In this document: one piece after another, positions 8,005 through 16,978 of the stretch
Numbering within the stretch: the first letter of the stretch is position 1
Layout of the letters: every line of letters starts with the position of its first letter
Assembly (NCBI GenBank): GCA_963798325.1
Contig: CAWCSS010000008.1
Coordinates: forward strand, 1,364,001 to 1,428,000
Reading direction: 5' to 3'
Source: Solirubrobacter sp963798325
GTDB taxonomy: Bacteria > Actinomycetota > Thermoleophilia > Solirubrobacterales > Solirubrobacteraceae
DNA length: 64,000 nucleotides
Program-made: the position numbers and the translations under genes
Notes under the pieces: generated by a model
What the model saw: the letters and a program-made list of their open reading frames with translations, nothing else
What the model was told of the DNA's origin: nothing
Databases searched by the model: none

Positions 8005-9171
8005 ATGCGACGCTTGCTCATTGTCCTCGTCCCGGTGGCGCTCGTGCTCGGCGTCTGGCTGGGTGGCCACCCCGATTTCCTTCCCGGCTTCGCGCGTAAC
8101 GCGCTGGTCGCCGACAGCGACGGGCAGCAGTACGAGCAGGCGATCGACACGATCGAGCGCGACTACTACCGCAAGGTCGATCGCAAGGACCTGCTCAACA
8201 AGTCGCTGGGCGCGGCGGTCGAGTCCTTGCAGGATCAGTTCTCGCACTACTTCTCGCCGACGGACTACGCGCAGTTCCAGCTCGACACCGAGGGGCAGTT
8301 CGAGGGCGTCGGGATGACCGTCACCGAGGTCAAGCAGGGCCTGCGGGTGATGGAGGTCTACGAGAACTCGCCGGCCAAGACGGGCGGGCTGAAGAAGGGT
8401 GACCTGATCGTCGCGGTCAACGGCAAGCCGCTGGCGGGCAAGACGTCCGATCAGGCGACCGCGCTGATCAAGGGCCCGGCGGGCTCGACGGTCACGCTCG
8501 GGGTCAAGAGCGGCGACAAGACCAAGACGCTCAAGCTCAAGCGCGAGAAGGTCGACGTGCCGATCGTGCGCAGCGAGACCGAGACCGACAACGGCAAGAA
8601 GGTCGGCTGGGTGCGCCTCGCGGGCTTCACCTCCGGCTCCGGCGACGACGTCAAGGCCGCGGTCCAGAAGGAGCTCAAGGGCGGCGCGAAGGCCATCGTC
8701 CTCGACCTGCGCCACAACGGCGGCGGGCTGCTCAACGAGGCCGTCGGCGTCTCGTCGGTGTTCCTCAAGGACGGGCGCGTCGTCTCGACCAAGGGGCGCG
8801 CGCGGCCCGAGCACGTCTACAACGCGACCGGCGGCGCCATCCCCGACGACATTCCGGTCGTCGTGCTCGTCGACGAGGGCTCGGCGTCGGCGTCGGAGAT
8901 CGTCACCGGTGCGCTGCAGGACCGCAAACGCGCCAAGGTCGTCGGCACGCGCACGTTCGGCAAGGGCGTCTTCCAGGAGATCGAGCGGCTGGAGAACGGC
9001 GGCGCGCTGGACATCACCGTCGGCGAGTACTTCACGCCGTCCGGGCGCAACCTTGGCGGCGGCGGCGTGCGCAAGGGCGCGGGCATCACGCCTGACATCC
9101 GTGCGACCGACGACCCCAAGACCGTCAAGGATGAGGCGCTGCAGAAGGCCCTCGACACCGTGACCGGTTGA
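8005..9171 (+). CDS. ctpA: Carboxy-terminal processing protease, S41 family with PDZ domain
   Basis: 388 residues. An N-terminal hydrophobic segment (residues 4-20) is a signal peptide or anchor, so the enzyme works outside the membrane. A PDZ domain spans about residues 95-175, with the carboxylate-binding loop GVGMTV. The S41 catalytic dyad is Ser295 (GSASASEI) and Lys320 (FGKG), 25 residues apart as in E. coli Prc. It cleaves C-terminal segments of envelope proteins. The stop overlaps the start of the downstream ribonuclease gene (TTGA), so the two are co-expressed. Confidence 0.94.
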   Translation: MRRLLIVLVPVALVLGVWLGGHPDFLPGFARNALVADSDGQQYEQAIDTIERDYYRKVDRKDLLNKSLGAAVESLQDQFSHYFSPTDYAQFQLDTEGQFEGVGMTVTEVKQGLRVMEVYENSPAKTGGLKKGDLIVAVNGKPLAGKTSDQATALIKGPAGSTVTLGVKSGDKTKTLKLKREKVDVPIVRSETETDNGKKVGWVRLAGFTSGSGDDVKAAVQKELKGGAKAIVLDLRHNGGGLLNEAVGVSSVFLKDGRVVSTKGRARPEHVYNATGGAIPDDIPVVVLVDEGSASASEIVTGALQDRKRAKVVGTRTFGKGVFQEIERLENGGALDITVGEYFTPSGRNLGGGGVRKGAGITPDIRATDDPKTVKDEALQKALDTVTG

Positions 9172-10805
9172 TCGGTGTCCTCTCCAAGCACGGCGGCCAC
9201 TACGCGGTCACGCCGTTCTTCGAGCGCGGCCAGCGGATCCATGTAGACAAGCCCAAGCGCGGCGAGGGCCTGGGCGATCTTGTCGTCGTCGCGCCCGGGA
9301 AAGGGCGCTCGTGGCGGATCGAGCGGCGGGTCGGCCGGCCCGATGTGGCCCGCGACGTGCTCGAGGCGCTGATGGTCGAGCGCGGGCTGCGGCGTCGCTT
9401 CGACGCGCTCGTGGAGCGCGAGGCGCGCCTGGCGTCGCCGTCCTCGGAGGGCCGTAACGATCTGCGCTCGCTGCCGACGTTCACGATCGATCCGCCGAGC
9501 GCCCGTGACTTCGACGACGCGATCTCCGCCGAGGAGTTGCCCGACGGGGCGGTGCGGGTGTGGATCCACATCGCCGACGTCTGCGCCTACATGACGCCCG
9601 GCAGCGCGCTGGACCGCGAGGCGTTCCGGCGGGCCAACTCCGTGTACGTGCCCGGGTTGGTGGAGCCGATGCTGCCCGAGACGCTCTCCAACGGGGCGTG
9701 CTCGCTGGTGCCCGGGGTCGACCGGCTGGCGGTGACCGTCGAGCTCGAGTTCGAGGGCTTGAACGTGAGGCGGACGGCGTTTCACCGCTCGGTGATCCGC
9801 TCCGACGAGCGCTACGACTACCCGCAGGTCGACGCGATGTTCGCCTCCGGCGACGTCCCGGGACCGGTGGCGACGGCTCGCAAGGTCGCGGCCGCGCTGG
9901 CGGCGCGGCGCGGCGGGCTGGCGATCGAGTCCTCCGAGCCCGAGTTCACCTTCACCCGCGACGGCCACGTCGAGTCCGTCGCGCCGAGCGAGTCGACGGA
10001 GTCGCACCGGCTGATCGAGATGCTGATGATCGCCGCCAACGAGGCGGTCGCGGGCCTGCTCGAGTCGCGCAAGCTCCCCGCGCTGTACCGGGTGCACGAG
10101 CCGCCCGACCCGGCCCGCGTGCAGCGGCTGCTCGAGCAGCTCGCGTCGCTCGGCGTGCCCACCCCGCCCGCGCCCGAGCACCTGACCGCCGAGCAGGCGG
10201 GCGCGCTGGTCGAGGAGGCGGCCAAGGCCGTTCACGGACCAGCGTTCACGTCGTTGGTGCTGCGCTCTTTGAAGCAGGCCCGCTACTCGGCGCGCAACCT
10301 CGGCCACTTCGGGCTGCGCTCGCCGCGCTACTGCCACTTCACCTCGCCGATCCGCCGCTACCCGGACGTGATCTGCCACCGCGCACTGCTGTCGGCGATC
10401 GGAGCGGGGGAGGCGACGGTGCGCGTGACCGACCTCGAACCCGCCGCCGAGTGGTGCTCGGCCCGCGAACGCGACGCGATGACCATCGAACGCGCCGCCG
10501 ACAACGTGGCGCGTGCGTTCCTGCTCGAGCAGGAGCTCTTCCGCGGCAAGGGCGGGTTCCAGCGCGAGTTCACCGGCGAGGTCGTGGGCGTGATCGGGGC
10601 AGGCGCATTCGTGGCCTTCGAGGGCTACGAGGGCCTGCTGCCCGTGCGCCGCCTGCGCGACGACTGGTGGGAGCTGGACCCGCTCGAGACGATGCTGATC
10701 GCCTCGTCCGGCAAGCGGATCCGGCTCGGCGATCCGGTCACGGTGCAGGTCGAGAGCATCGACGCGCCGCGTGGGCGCGTCGAGCTGCTCCCGGTCTCGC
10801 TCTAA
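9168..10805 (+). CDS. RNase II/RNase R family exoribonuclease
   Basis: 545 residues, TTG start overlapping the ctpA stop. The RNB catalytic domain begins with TIDPPSARDFDDAI, which holds the acidic cluster that binds Mg2+, and continues with VPMLPE-like LVEPMLPETLSNGACSL. The Y-H-FTSPIRRYPDVICHR signature near residue 395 is intact, and a short S1-like domain closes the protein (about 465-540). It degrades RNA 3' to 5'. The N-terminal cold-shock domains of full RNase R are reduced to about 80 residues, so it is shorter than E. coli Rnr (about 800). It also resembles the compact RNB proteins of actinobacteria. Confidence 0.9.
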   Translation: MIGVLSKHGGHYAVTPFFERGQRIHVDKPKRGEGLGDLVVVAPGKGRSWRIERRVGRPDVARDVLEALMVERGLRRRFDALVEREARLASPSSEGRNDLRSLPTFTIDPPSARDFDDAISAEELPDGAVRVWIHIADVCAYMTPGSALDREAFRRANSVYVPGLVEPMLPETLSNGACSLVPGVDRLAVTVELEFEGLNVRRTAFHRSVIRSDERYDYPQVDAMFASGDVPGPVATARKVAAALAARRGGLAIESSEPEFTFTRDGHVESVAPSESTESHRLIEMLMIAANEAVAGLLESRKLPALYRVHEPPDPARVQRLLEQLASLGVPTPPAPEHLTAEQAGALVEEAAKAVHGPAFTSLVLRSLKQARYSARNLGHFGLRSPRYCHFTSPIRRYPDVICHRALLSAIGAGEATVRVTDLEPAAEWCSARERDAMTIERAADNVARAFLLEQELFRGKGGFQREFTGEVVGVIGAGAFVAFEGYEGLLPVRRLRDDWWELDPLETMLIASSGKRIRLGDPVTVQVESIDAPRGRVELLPVSL

Positions 10806-11764
10806 CAGGCGACGCCCACGCACTGCGCGCCGCCGTTGCCGAACGCGTGGTTGCCGCCGCCGTCGGTGACGCCCGAGACGGCCGTGATCCCCGTCTGGCC
10901 ATTGTGGATCGCCAGGTTGCCGGTCAGGGTGGAATCCGGCGCGAGGACGTAGATGCCGTCGAGCGCGTTGCCCCAGACCGTGTTGCGCGCGACAAGCGTC
11001 CGGGTGCTGAAGTCGTCGACGAAGATCCCCCCGCTCTTCGTGTTGACCACGTTGCCGACAATTGCGTTGTCGGCGCCCATCTCCTCGGAGTCGATGTGCC
11101 CGACGAAGATGCCCGGGCCTGGTCCGTGCCCGTCGGTGATCGCATTGTGTTCGACGCGGTTGCGACTGGCTCCGTCAGCCACCGCGACGCCGAAGCCGCC
11201 CGTGTCGATGCCTCCGGTGCCGGTGACGAGGTTGTCGCGGACGACGTTGCCGGTGGCGGCGCTGCCCGCGAGGACGATGCCGTCGCCGTTGCCGAGCAGG
11301 TGATTGGCCTCGATCCGGTTGGCGGCGCTGCTGACGTCGATCCCAGCGCCCGCGTTGTGCGTGATGAGGTTGCGGACGACGACGTTGCCCCTGCCGCCGG
11401 CGAAGAGCTGGATGGCGATGTCGTTCTGGTCGAGCCGGTTGTCGCTGACGACGTTGCTCACCCCCGCGTAGACGAGGATCCCGCCGTCGAACTCGCGGAT
11501 CGTTCCGCCGGTGACGTGCACGCCGCGGCGGCCGGAGACGATCGCGACGCCGAACTGGCGCCCAACGCCGTCGAGCGTGTGACCGTTGAGATCGAGCGTG
11601 ACGTTGTCGGCGTCGACGACGATGCCGTTGCCCGGGCAGTTGACGAGATCGGCCGTCAGGCGGGTGTCGCGGGTGATCGTCTGACCGCACCGCAGGGGCG
11701 CGGCGGAGGCGGCGGGAGCGCTCAGGGCGAGGGCGCCGAGCGCGAGCAGGAATGAGGTGCGCAT
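10802..11764 (-). CDS. Exported right-handed parallel beta-helix protein
   Basis: 320 residues from the ATG at 11764 (an upstream in-frame start at 11797 only adds residues before the signal peptide). Residues 1-21 are a signal peptide ending ASA-A. The rest consists of PbH1-type repeats of about 22 residues with recurring N-x-V/I-x-x-N-x-I patterns, the fold of NosD-like and pectate-lyase-like proteins. It begins with CGQTITRDTRLTADL and a first Cys pair, and ends with a second Cys pair. No catalytic residues can be named. The gene converges on the RNase gene with a 4-bp overlap. Confidence 0.82.
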   Translation of the reverse strand: MRTSFLLALGALALSAPAASAAPLRCGQTITRDTRLTADLVNCPGNGIVVDADNVTLDLNGHTLDGVGRQFGVAIVSGRRGVHVTGGTIREFDGGILVYAGVSNVVSDNRLDQNDIAIQLFAGGRGNVVVRNLITHNAGAGIDVSSAANRIEANHLLGNGDGIVLAGSAATGNVVRDNLVTGTGGIDTGGFGVAVADGASRNRVEHNAITDGHGPGPGIFVGHIDSEEMGADNAIVGNVVNTKSGGIFVDDFSTRTLVARNTVWGNALDGIYVLAPDSTLTGNLAIHNGQTGITAVSGVTDGGGNHAFGNGGAQCVGVAC

Positions 11765-11834
11765 GGTGCGCGCAGCCTCGCTGCCGGCACGTCTCAATTC
11801 CGTCTCAGCGCGTGTGGGAGACTCGCGCCCTGAG

Positions 11835-14800
11835 ATGGACTACCGCATCCTCGGCCCGCTCGAGGTGTACGCCGACGGCGAGCTGATCCCGATCGGCGGT
11901 CCCCGCCAGCGCGCGCTGCTGGCACTGCTGCTGCTGAACGCCAACCGCGTGGTCTCGCGCTCGCAGCTGATCGACGCGCTGTGGGAGGACGGCGCGGATG
12001 ACCATGCGCTGCGCGTGTGCGTCTCGCGCCTGCGCAAGGCCTTGGGCACCGACACGCTCGAGACGCGCCCGCCCGGATACGTGCTGCACGTCGCGCGCGG
12101 CGAGCTCGACCTCGATCGGTTCCGGGAGCTGGTCGAGCACGGACAATGGCGCGAGGCAGAGGGCTTGTGGCGGGGACGCCCGCTCGCCGATCTCGAGCAC
12201 GAACGGTTCGCGCGGACGGAGATCGAGCCGCTCGCCGCGCTGCTGCCGAGCGTGATCGAGGAGCGGGTGGCCGTGGAGCTGGCGGCCGGCCGCCACGCGG
12301 CGCTCGTGCCGGAGCTGGAGGCGCTGGTCGAGGCGTATCCGCTGCGCGAGCGGATGCGGGCGCACCTGATGCTCGCGCTGTATCGGTCCGGGCGCCAGGC
12401 GGATGCGCTCGCGGCCTACCGGGTGGGCCGCGAGCGGCTCGTCGAGGAACTCGGCCTCGATCCGGGCCCGGACCTGGTGCAACTCGAGCTCGCGATCCTG
12501 CGTCACGATCCCGCGCTCTCGCTCCCGGTGGCGCGTCCGCTCGTACGCCGCCGACCGCGGCTCGCGCCGTGGACGGTCGCGGCGCTCGTCAGCGTCGTCG
12601 TGATCGTCCTGGCCATCGCGCTCGGGGACAGTGGCCCGCGCGCCGCGCCGTCACCCGTGCGCGGGAACGCCGCGATGCGCATCGGTGGCTCACCGGTGGC
12701 GCTCCCGGCCGCCCCTTCGCGCGCCGTTGCCGGCTTCGGGTCGCTGTGGATCACGCACGTCGACGCCGGGACCGTCACGCGCGTGGATCTCGCGACGCAG
12801 ACCGTCCGCCAGACCGTGCACGTGGGCGCCGGGCCGCTTGGGGTCGCGATCGCCGACGGGGCGGTGTGGGTGGCCAGCTCGCTCGCCGGGACCGTTTCGC
12901 GGATCGATCCCGAGACCAACACGGTCGTGCAGACCGTACCCGTCGGCAGCGGGCCAAGCGCACTGGCCGCGGCCGGGGCGACGCTGTGGGTGACGGTCCA
13001 GGGCGACGGCGGGGTCGCTCGGGTCGACACGCGGACCGCGCGGGTCGTCGATCGAGTGCGAACCGGCAGCGGGCCGGGCGCGCTCGCCGTCCACGGCGGC
13101 ACGCTGTGGGTGGCCAACGCCGGCGACGGCACAGTCGCACGTGTAGAAGCCGGCGCGGTCGTAGGGCGGATCCGCGCCGGCGACGCGCCCACGGCACTGG
13201 CCGCGACCGCGAACGGAGTGTGGGTCGCCGATCGCCTCGACGCGACGCTCTCCTACATCGACGCGGAGCGCGGCGTGGTCACGTCGACGCTGGCGGTCGG
13301 GGGCGCGCCGGCTGACGTCGCCGTACAGGGCAAGCGCGTATGGGCGACCGTCGCGGGCACACTCGCGGAGCTCGACGGGCGGCGCGTCGTGCGCCGGACG
13401 CCGGTGGGCGAGCGCGCAGGCCCGCTGGCGGTGATCGGCGGTGCCCTGTGGGTCGGCGTCGGTGCCGGCGGCGCGCAGCACCGCGGCGGCACGCTCACCG
13501 TCGCCATCGCCGACGGCGGCCCGCCGTTCCTGGACCCGGCGCTCGGCGGGCCGCCGCTCGTGTTCGCTCTGAGCCACGACGGGCTGGTCGGTTTCGAGCA
13601 CGCCGAAGGGTCACGGATCGTCCCCGATCTCGCCACCTCGCTCCCGCTCCCGAGCGACGAGGGCAGGACGTACGTGTTCCGGCTGCGGTCCGGCGTGCGC
13701 TTCTCCGACGGGACGGTCGTGCGACCCTCCGACGTCCGGCGCTCGTTCGAGCGCATGTATGCGCTCGACTCGGCCGGGACCGACATCTACGCCGCGCTGC
13801 GCGAGGTCGTCGCCGACGACCGGCAAGGGACCGTGACCTTCCACCTCGCCGAGCGCGACCCGGAGTTCCTCTACAAGCTCGCGCTGCCGTACGCCAACGT
13901 CGTTGGTCGAAAGCTGGTGGGCACCGGTCCGTACGTCGTGCGCGTGACCGCCAACGCCGTCGTCTACGACCGCAACCCGCACTTCCGGGAGTGGTCGAGC
14001 GCCGCACAGCCCGACGGCTATCCCGATCACATCGTGTGGCCGCGCCGGCTGACGACCGAGCAGGCGGCGACGCTGGTGGAGACCGGCGGCGCGGACCTGC
14101 TCCTGAACATCGGACCGGCCGCGCCCGGGCATCGCGAGCTCCTGCGCACGCGGTTCGCGAGCGGGCTGCACATCAATCCGCTGCTCGGCACCGAGTTCTG
14201 GGCGCTCAACGTCCGCTCCAGGCCGTTCGACGACGTTCGCGTGCGGCGCGCCCTGAACTTCGCCATCGACCGCGACCGCGTGGCGAAGATCTTCGGCGGC
14301 GCCACCCCCACCTGCCAGTTCCTGCCCGCCCAGATGCCCGGCTACCGGCACTACTGCCCGTACCGCCGTGATCTGGCGCGGGCGCGCCGGCTCGTCGCCG
14401 CCTCTGGCACGCGCGGGATGACCGTGACCGTGTGGGCGACGACCGAGCCGGCGGTCGGGCTCGCGGAGGCACGCCACGTCGTTGCGACGCTGCGCCGGAT
14501 CGGGTATCGCGCACGGATGCAGCGCCGCAAGGACCCTTCGTTCCCGGCCGACGCGCAGGTGATGACCGGCGGCTGGACGGCCGACTACCCTACGGCGGGC
14601 GCCTTCATCGGCCGTCTGCGCTGCGGCGACACGCATTGGAACGCCGCACGCTTCTGCGACCCCGCCTTCGACCGCCGGATCGCTCGCGCGCAGCGCCTCC
14701 AGGAGACGGCGCCCCGGCAGGCACAGCGCCTGTGGCAGCGCCTGGACCGCGAACTGACCGACCGCGCCGTCCTGGTCCCGACGGTGGCCTTCGACGACAC

Positions 14801-14882
14801 CGCGGTCACGGCGCGGCACGTCGGCAACTACCACTTCAACCCGTTCCTGAGCGTCCTCGTCGATCAGTTGTGGGTGCGGTGA
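11835..14882 (+). CDS. BTAD regulator fused to YVTN beta-propeller and peptide-type solute-binding protein
   Basis: 1015 residues from the ATG at 11835 (MDYRILGPLEVYADG). Residues 1-90 form an OmpR-like winged helix and 95-240 a BTAD domain, the SARP/AfsR regulator layout, placed in the cytoplasm. One membrane helix follows (about 250-275). Outside, about 290-545 are YVTN/NHL-type propeller repeats (VWVASSLAGTVSRIDPETN and similar), and about 575-1010 are a family 5 extracellular solute-binding protein (FRLRSGVRFSDGTVV, ALNFAIDRDRVAKIFGG). The layout suggests direct sensing of an external oligopeptide-like ligand by a membrane-tied transcription factor. No ABC permease genes are adjacent, which favours sensing over uptake. 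Confidence 0.9.
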   Translation: MDYRILGPLEVYADGELIPIGGPRQRALLALLLLNANRVVSRSQLIDALWEDGADDHALRVCVSRLRKALGTDTLETRPPGYVLHVARGELDLDRFRELVEHGQWREAEGLWRGRPLADLEHERFARTEIEPLAALLPSVIEERVAVELAAGRHAALVPELEALVEAYPLRERMRAHLMLALYRSGRQADALAAYRVGRERLVEELGLDPGPDLVQLELAILRHDPALSLPVARPLVRRRPRLAPWTVAALVSVVVIVLAIALGDSGPRAAPSPVRGNAAMRIGGSPVALPAAPSRAVAGFGSLWITHVDAGTVTRVDLATQTVRQTVHVGAGPLGVAIADGAVWVASSLAGTVSRIDPETNTVVQTVPVGSGPSALAAAGATLWVTVQGDGGVARVDTRTARVVDRVRTGSGPGALAVHGGTLWVANAGDGTVARVEAGAVVGRIRAGDAPTALAATANGVWVADRLDATLSYIDAERGVVTSTLAVGGAPADVAVQGKRVWATVAGTLAELDGRRVVRRTPVGERAGPLAVIGGALWVGVGAGGAQHRGGTLTVAIADGGPPFLDPALGGPPLVFALSHDGLVGFEHAEGSRIVPDLATSLPLPSDEGRTYVFRLRSGVRFSDGTVVRPSDVRRSFERMYALDSAGTDIYAALREVVADDRQGTVTFHLAERDPEFLYKLALPYANVVGRKLVGTGPYVVRVTANAVVYDRNPHFREWSSAAQPDGYPDHIVWPRRLTTEQAATLVETGGADLLLNIGPAAPGHRELLRTRFASGLHINPLLGTEFWALNVRSRPFDDVRVRRALNFAIDRDRVAKIFGGATPTCQFLPAQMPGYRHYCPYRRDLARARRLVAASGTRGMTVTVWATTEPAVGLAEARHVVATLRRIGYRARMQRRKDPSFPADAQVMTGGWTADYPTAGAFIGRLRCGDTHWNAARFCDPAFDRRIARAQRLQETAPRQAQRLWQRLDRELTDRAVLVPTVAFDDTAVTARHVGNYHFNPFLSVLVDQLWVR

Positions 14883-16183
14883 AAGTAGTGGGTGCGCTCA
14901 TACAGCGCGACCTTGGCACCGAGCTTGACACCCTCGAGGTCCGCCGTCCGGAAGTGGATGCCCGCCCAGACGCGGGCGTCGATGTTCTCGCGCAGCGCGT
15001 CCGACAGGCGGGGGAAGCTCCGCGTCGTGCCCGACATCGTGCTGGTCGCCGAGAAGCCGATCCGGTCGGTGCCGAAGAAGCTGTAGAGGGTCCCGAGGAT
15101 CGAGCCGGCCGCGCAGTTGTGCCCGGAGGGGTGGTCGGGGAACGGCGGGGTGCTCAGCGCCGGCAGGGTTGACGGGTCGAACAGCGGCGTCCAGGTGGGG
15201 TCGGCCGTGGTGGCCGCGTTGCCGTCGCTCGCCGCCTCGCGGATCGCGGTGATCGGGCGCCAGAAGTTCCAGTGGTACTTGTTGTTCCAGCAGCCGATGG
15301 CGGCGTCGGCCGCGGCCAGGTCGACCATCGCCAGCATGCGGGCGCTGTCGGCGACGCCGAGGCCCTGGTCGGCCACGATCGTGCGCAAGATGCGGTTCCA
15401 GAGCGCGAAGGCCGGTTCCTGCCAGAAGATCGCGGCGTCGGTCTGGTCCGCGGTCCGGGTCGTGCTGTGGAGCGCGCCGACGGACTTGATCTCGTTGAAG
15501 TCGCGCGCGTAGGCGCGGCTGGTGAGCGCGTTGGGCGGGGCGGTGCGCAGCCGGTCGACGTCCCCGAGCAGGAACGGGCGCACGAAGGCGACCCAAGGGG
15601 CGGGGTCCTTGGCGAAGGCGGGCGGGGTCGGCCGCCACGCGCCGGGGGTCGTGCCCGGGACGGGGACGAAGGGTCCCTTGCGGCCGTCGTCGGTGCGCGC
15701 GGCGAGCATCGCGGCCGCGGCGGCCTCACCCGCGGCGACGCCGCCCGCCTTGGCGCCGGGCGGGGTGTCTTCGATCGCGGCCAGCGACGTCTGATAGTGC
15801 GGGTCGAGCGTGTCCGCCTGGCCGGGGAAGAGCCCGATCAGCACGCGGTAGGCCGCGGTCGCCGCGGCGGCGTCCTTGGAGTCCGAGCGACGCGCAGGCG
15901 GCGCGACGAGATAGGGCTGGTGGCGGCCGTCGATCGCGTTGACGGCGTCGTAGACGGCGCCCTGGACCATCGCGAAGCTGAGCACCGAGACGGGCGGCGG
16001 CTCCTTGTCGTTGACGACGATCGCGGTCGACGCCCACTCGTTCCAGTCGGTGACGGTCTGGGCGGGGCGCTGGGCGGGCGGCCCGGTGTCGACGATCGGC
16101 ATCGCCGAGGCGGCGGACGGCAGGCTCAGCGCGGCGATGGTGCCGGCGAGCGCGGAGCGCCAGTGCTTGGAGGATCGGGGCAT
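14864..16183 (-). CDS. Exported vanadium-dependent haloperoxidase / PAP2 superfamily protein
   Basis: 439 residues from the ATG at 16183; a longer open frame upstream overlaps the FHA gene and is not coding. Residues 1-27 are a signal peptide. The vanadate/phosphate pocket is recognisable: KYHWNFWRPITAIR (Lys and Arg), FPDHPSGHNCAAGS (Ser-Gly-His), and ARVWAGIHFRTADLEG (Arg and the His bound to vanadium). This spacing is that of bacterial haloperoxidase-like PAP2 enzymes. The real reaction (halide oxidation or phosphoester hydrolysis) cannot be settled from sequence. It converges on the BTAD fusion gene with a 19-bp overlap and shares its strand with the FHA regulator upstream. Confidence 0.88.
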   Translation of the reverse strand: MPRSSKHWRSALAGTIAALSLPSAASAMPIVDTGPPAQRPAQTVTDWNEWASTAIVVNDKEPPPVSVLSFAMVQGAVYDAVNAIDGRHQPYLVAPPARRSDSKDAAAATAAYRVLIGLFPGQADTLDPHYQTSLAAIEDTPPGAKAGGVAAGEAAAAAMLAARTDDGRKGPFVPVPGTTPGAWRPTPPAFAKDPAPWVAFVRPFLLGDVDRLRTAPPNALTSRAYARDFNEIKSVGALHSTTRTADQTDAAIFWQEPAFALWNRILRTIVADQGLGVADSARMLAMVDLAAADAAIGCWNNKYHWNFWRPITAIREAASDGNAATTADPTWTPLFDPSTLPALSTPPFPDHPSGHNCAAGSILGTLYSFFGTDRIGFSATSTMSGTTRSFPRLSDALRENIDARVWAGIHFRTADLEGVKLGAKVALYERTHYFHRTHN

Positions 16184-16284
16184 GGCGCCATCCTCCGGCG
16201 GCGCGCGGGCCCCGCCCATGGGCCGCGAGGGGGCAATGCCCAGCCGCCGGGGAAGCCGCACCTTGCCTGCGGGACACCCTCGAG

Positions 16285-16887
16285 CTACTCGCCCTCGGCC
16301 ACGCGCAGCTGCGTCAGCGAGACGGCGCCCCGGCGCAGCGCCTCGTTCGCCAGCCGCGAGCGGCGGTGGTCGTCCCCGAGCGCGACGCCGAACTTGTCGA
16401 ACAGGTTGGCGAGGTGCTGCTTGACCGCGGCCTGGGTGATCACGAGCTCCTCGGCGATCGCCCGCGTCGACGCCGGCTCGGTGAACATGTCCCGGGCCAG
16501 CAGGGGGCGACAGAGCGCGACGAGCACGTCGTGCTCGCGCGGCGTGAGGTCGGGCGGCGCCTGCTCGACCTCGGTCACCGCGCCCGCGGTGGTCAACGGA
16601 TCGCGGAAGATCAGCCGCGTCTGGCCGATGCGGATCTCGTCCCCGTGTCGCAACCGCCGCGAGGCCCAGATCCGCTCGCCGTTGACCCACGTCCCGTTCG
16701 AGGACCCGAGGTCGGTCACGCACCAGCCCGCCGCGAAGCGCTCCAAGACCGCGTGCAGATGGCTCGCGGTGGGATCTTCGGCGACCGCGACATCGTTCTC
16801 GGGTGCCTTGCCGACGGTCGAGCGGTCCGCCACGAGGTCGAGGCGCTGGCTGCGCACGCCGGAGATCACCTCGATCTGCGGTGACAC
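16285..16887 (-). CDS. FHA domain protein with C-terminal helix-turn-helix
   Basis: 200 residues from the GTG at 16887; the frame continues to 17031 but without recognisable sequence. The FHA domain (about residues 15-100) contains the phosphothreonine-binding elements STVGKAPENDVAV and LGSSNGTWVNGERI. A second domain (about 115-190, TPREHDVLVAL, then AIAEELVITQAAVKQHLANLFDKFGV) is a LuxR/winged-type DNA-binding region. This combination suggests a transcription factor recruited or gated by a Ser/Thr-kinase-phosphorylated partner. No kinase gene is in the window. It lies 100 bp upstream of the haloperoxidase gene on the same strand and may control it. Confidence 0.85.
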   Translation of the reverse strand: MSPQIEVISGVRSQRLDLVADRSTVGKAPENDVAVAEDPTASHLHAVLERFAAGWCVTDLGSSNGTWVNGERIWASRRLRHGDEIRIGQTRLIFRDPLTTAGAVTEVEQAPPDLTPREHDVLVALCRPLLARDMFTEPASTRAIAEELVITQAAVKQHLANLFDKFGVALGDDHRRSRLANEALRRGAVSLTQLRVAEGE

Positions 16888-16978
16888 GCCGCCGAGTCTA
16901 TGACTTTGGTCAAGGAACGCTACGAAGTCCTCGCGGGGCTCGGCTCGGCGCGAAGCGCCGATCTTCAAGGGCGTGCGC

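Noticed and set aside
8817..10823. Long minus-strand open frame opposite the RNase and ctpA genes
   Set aside because: Low-complexity His/Arg/Leu composition; the opposite strand has unmistakable motifs.
16184..16723. 180-residue N-terminal extension of the haloperoxidase
   Set aside because: The extension precedes a proper signal peptide and overlaps the FHA gene in another frame.
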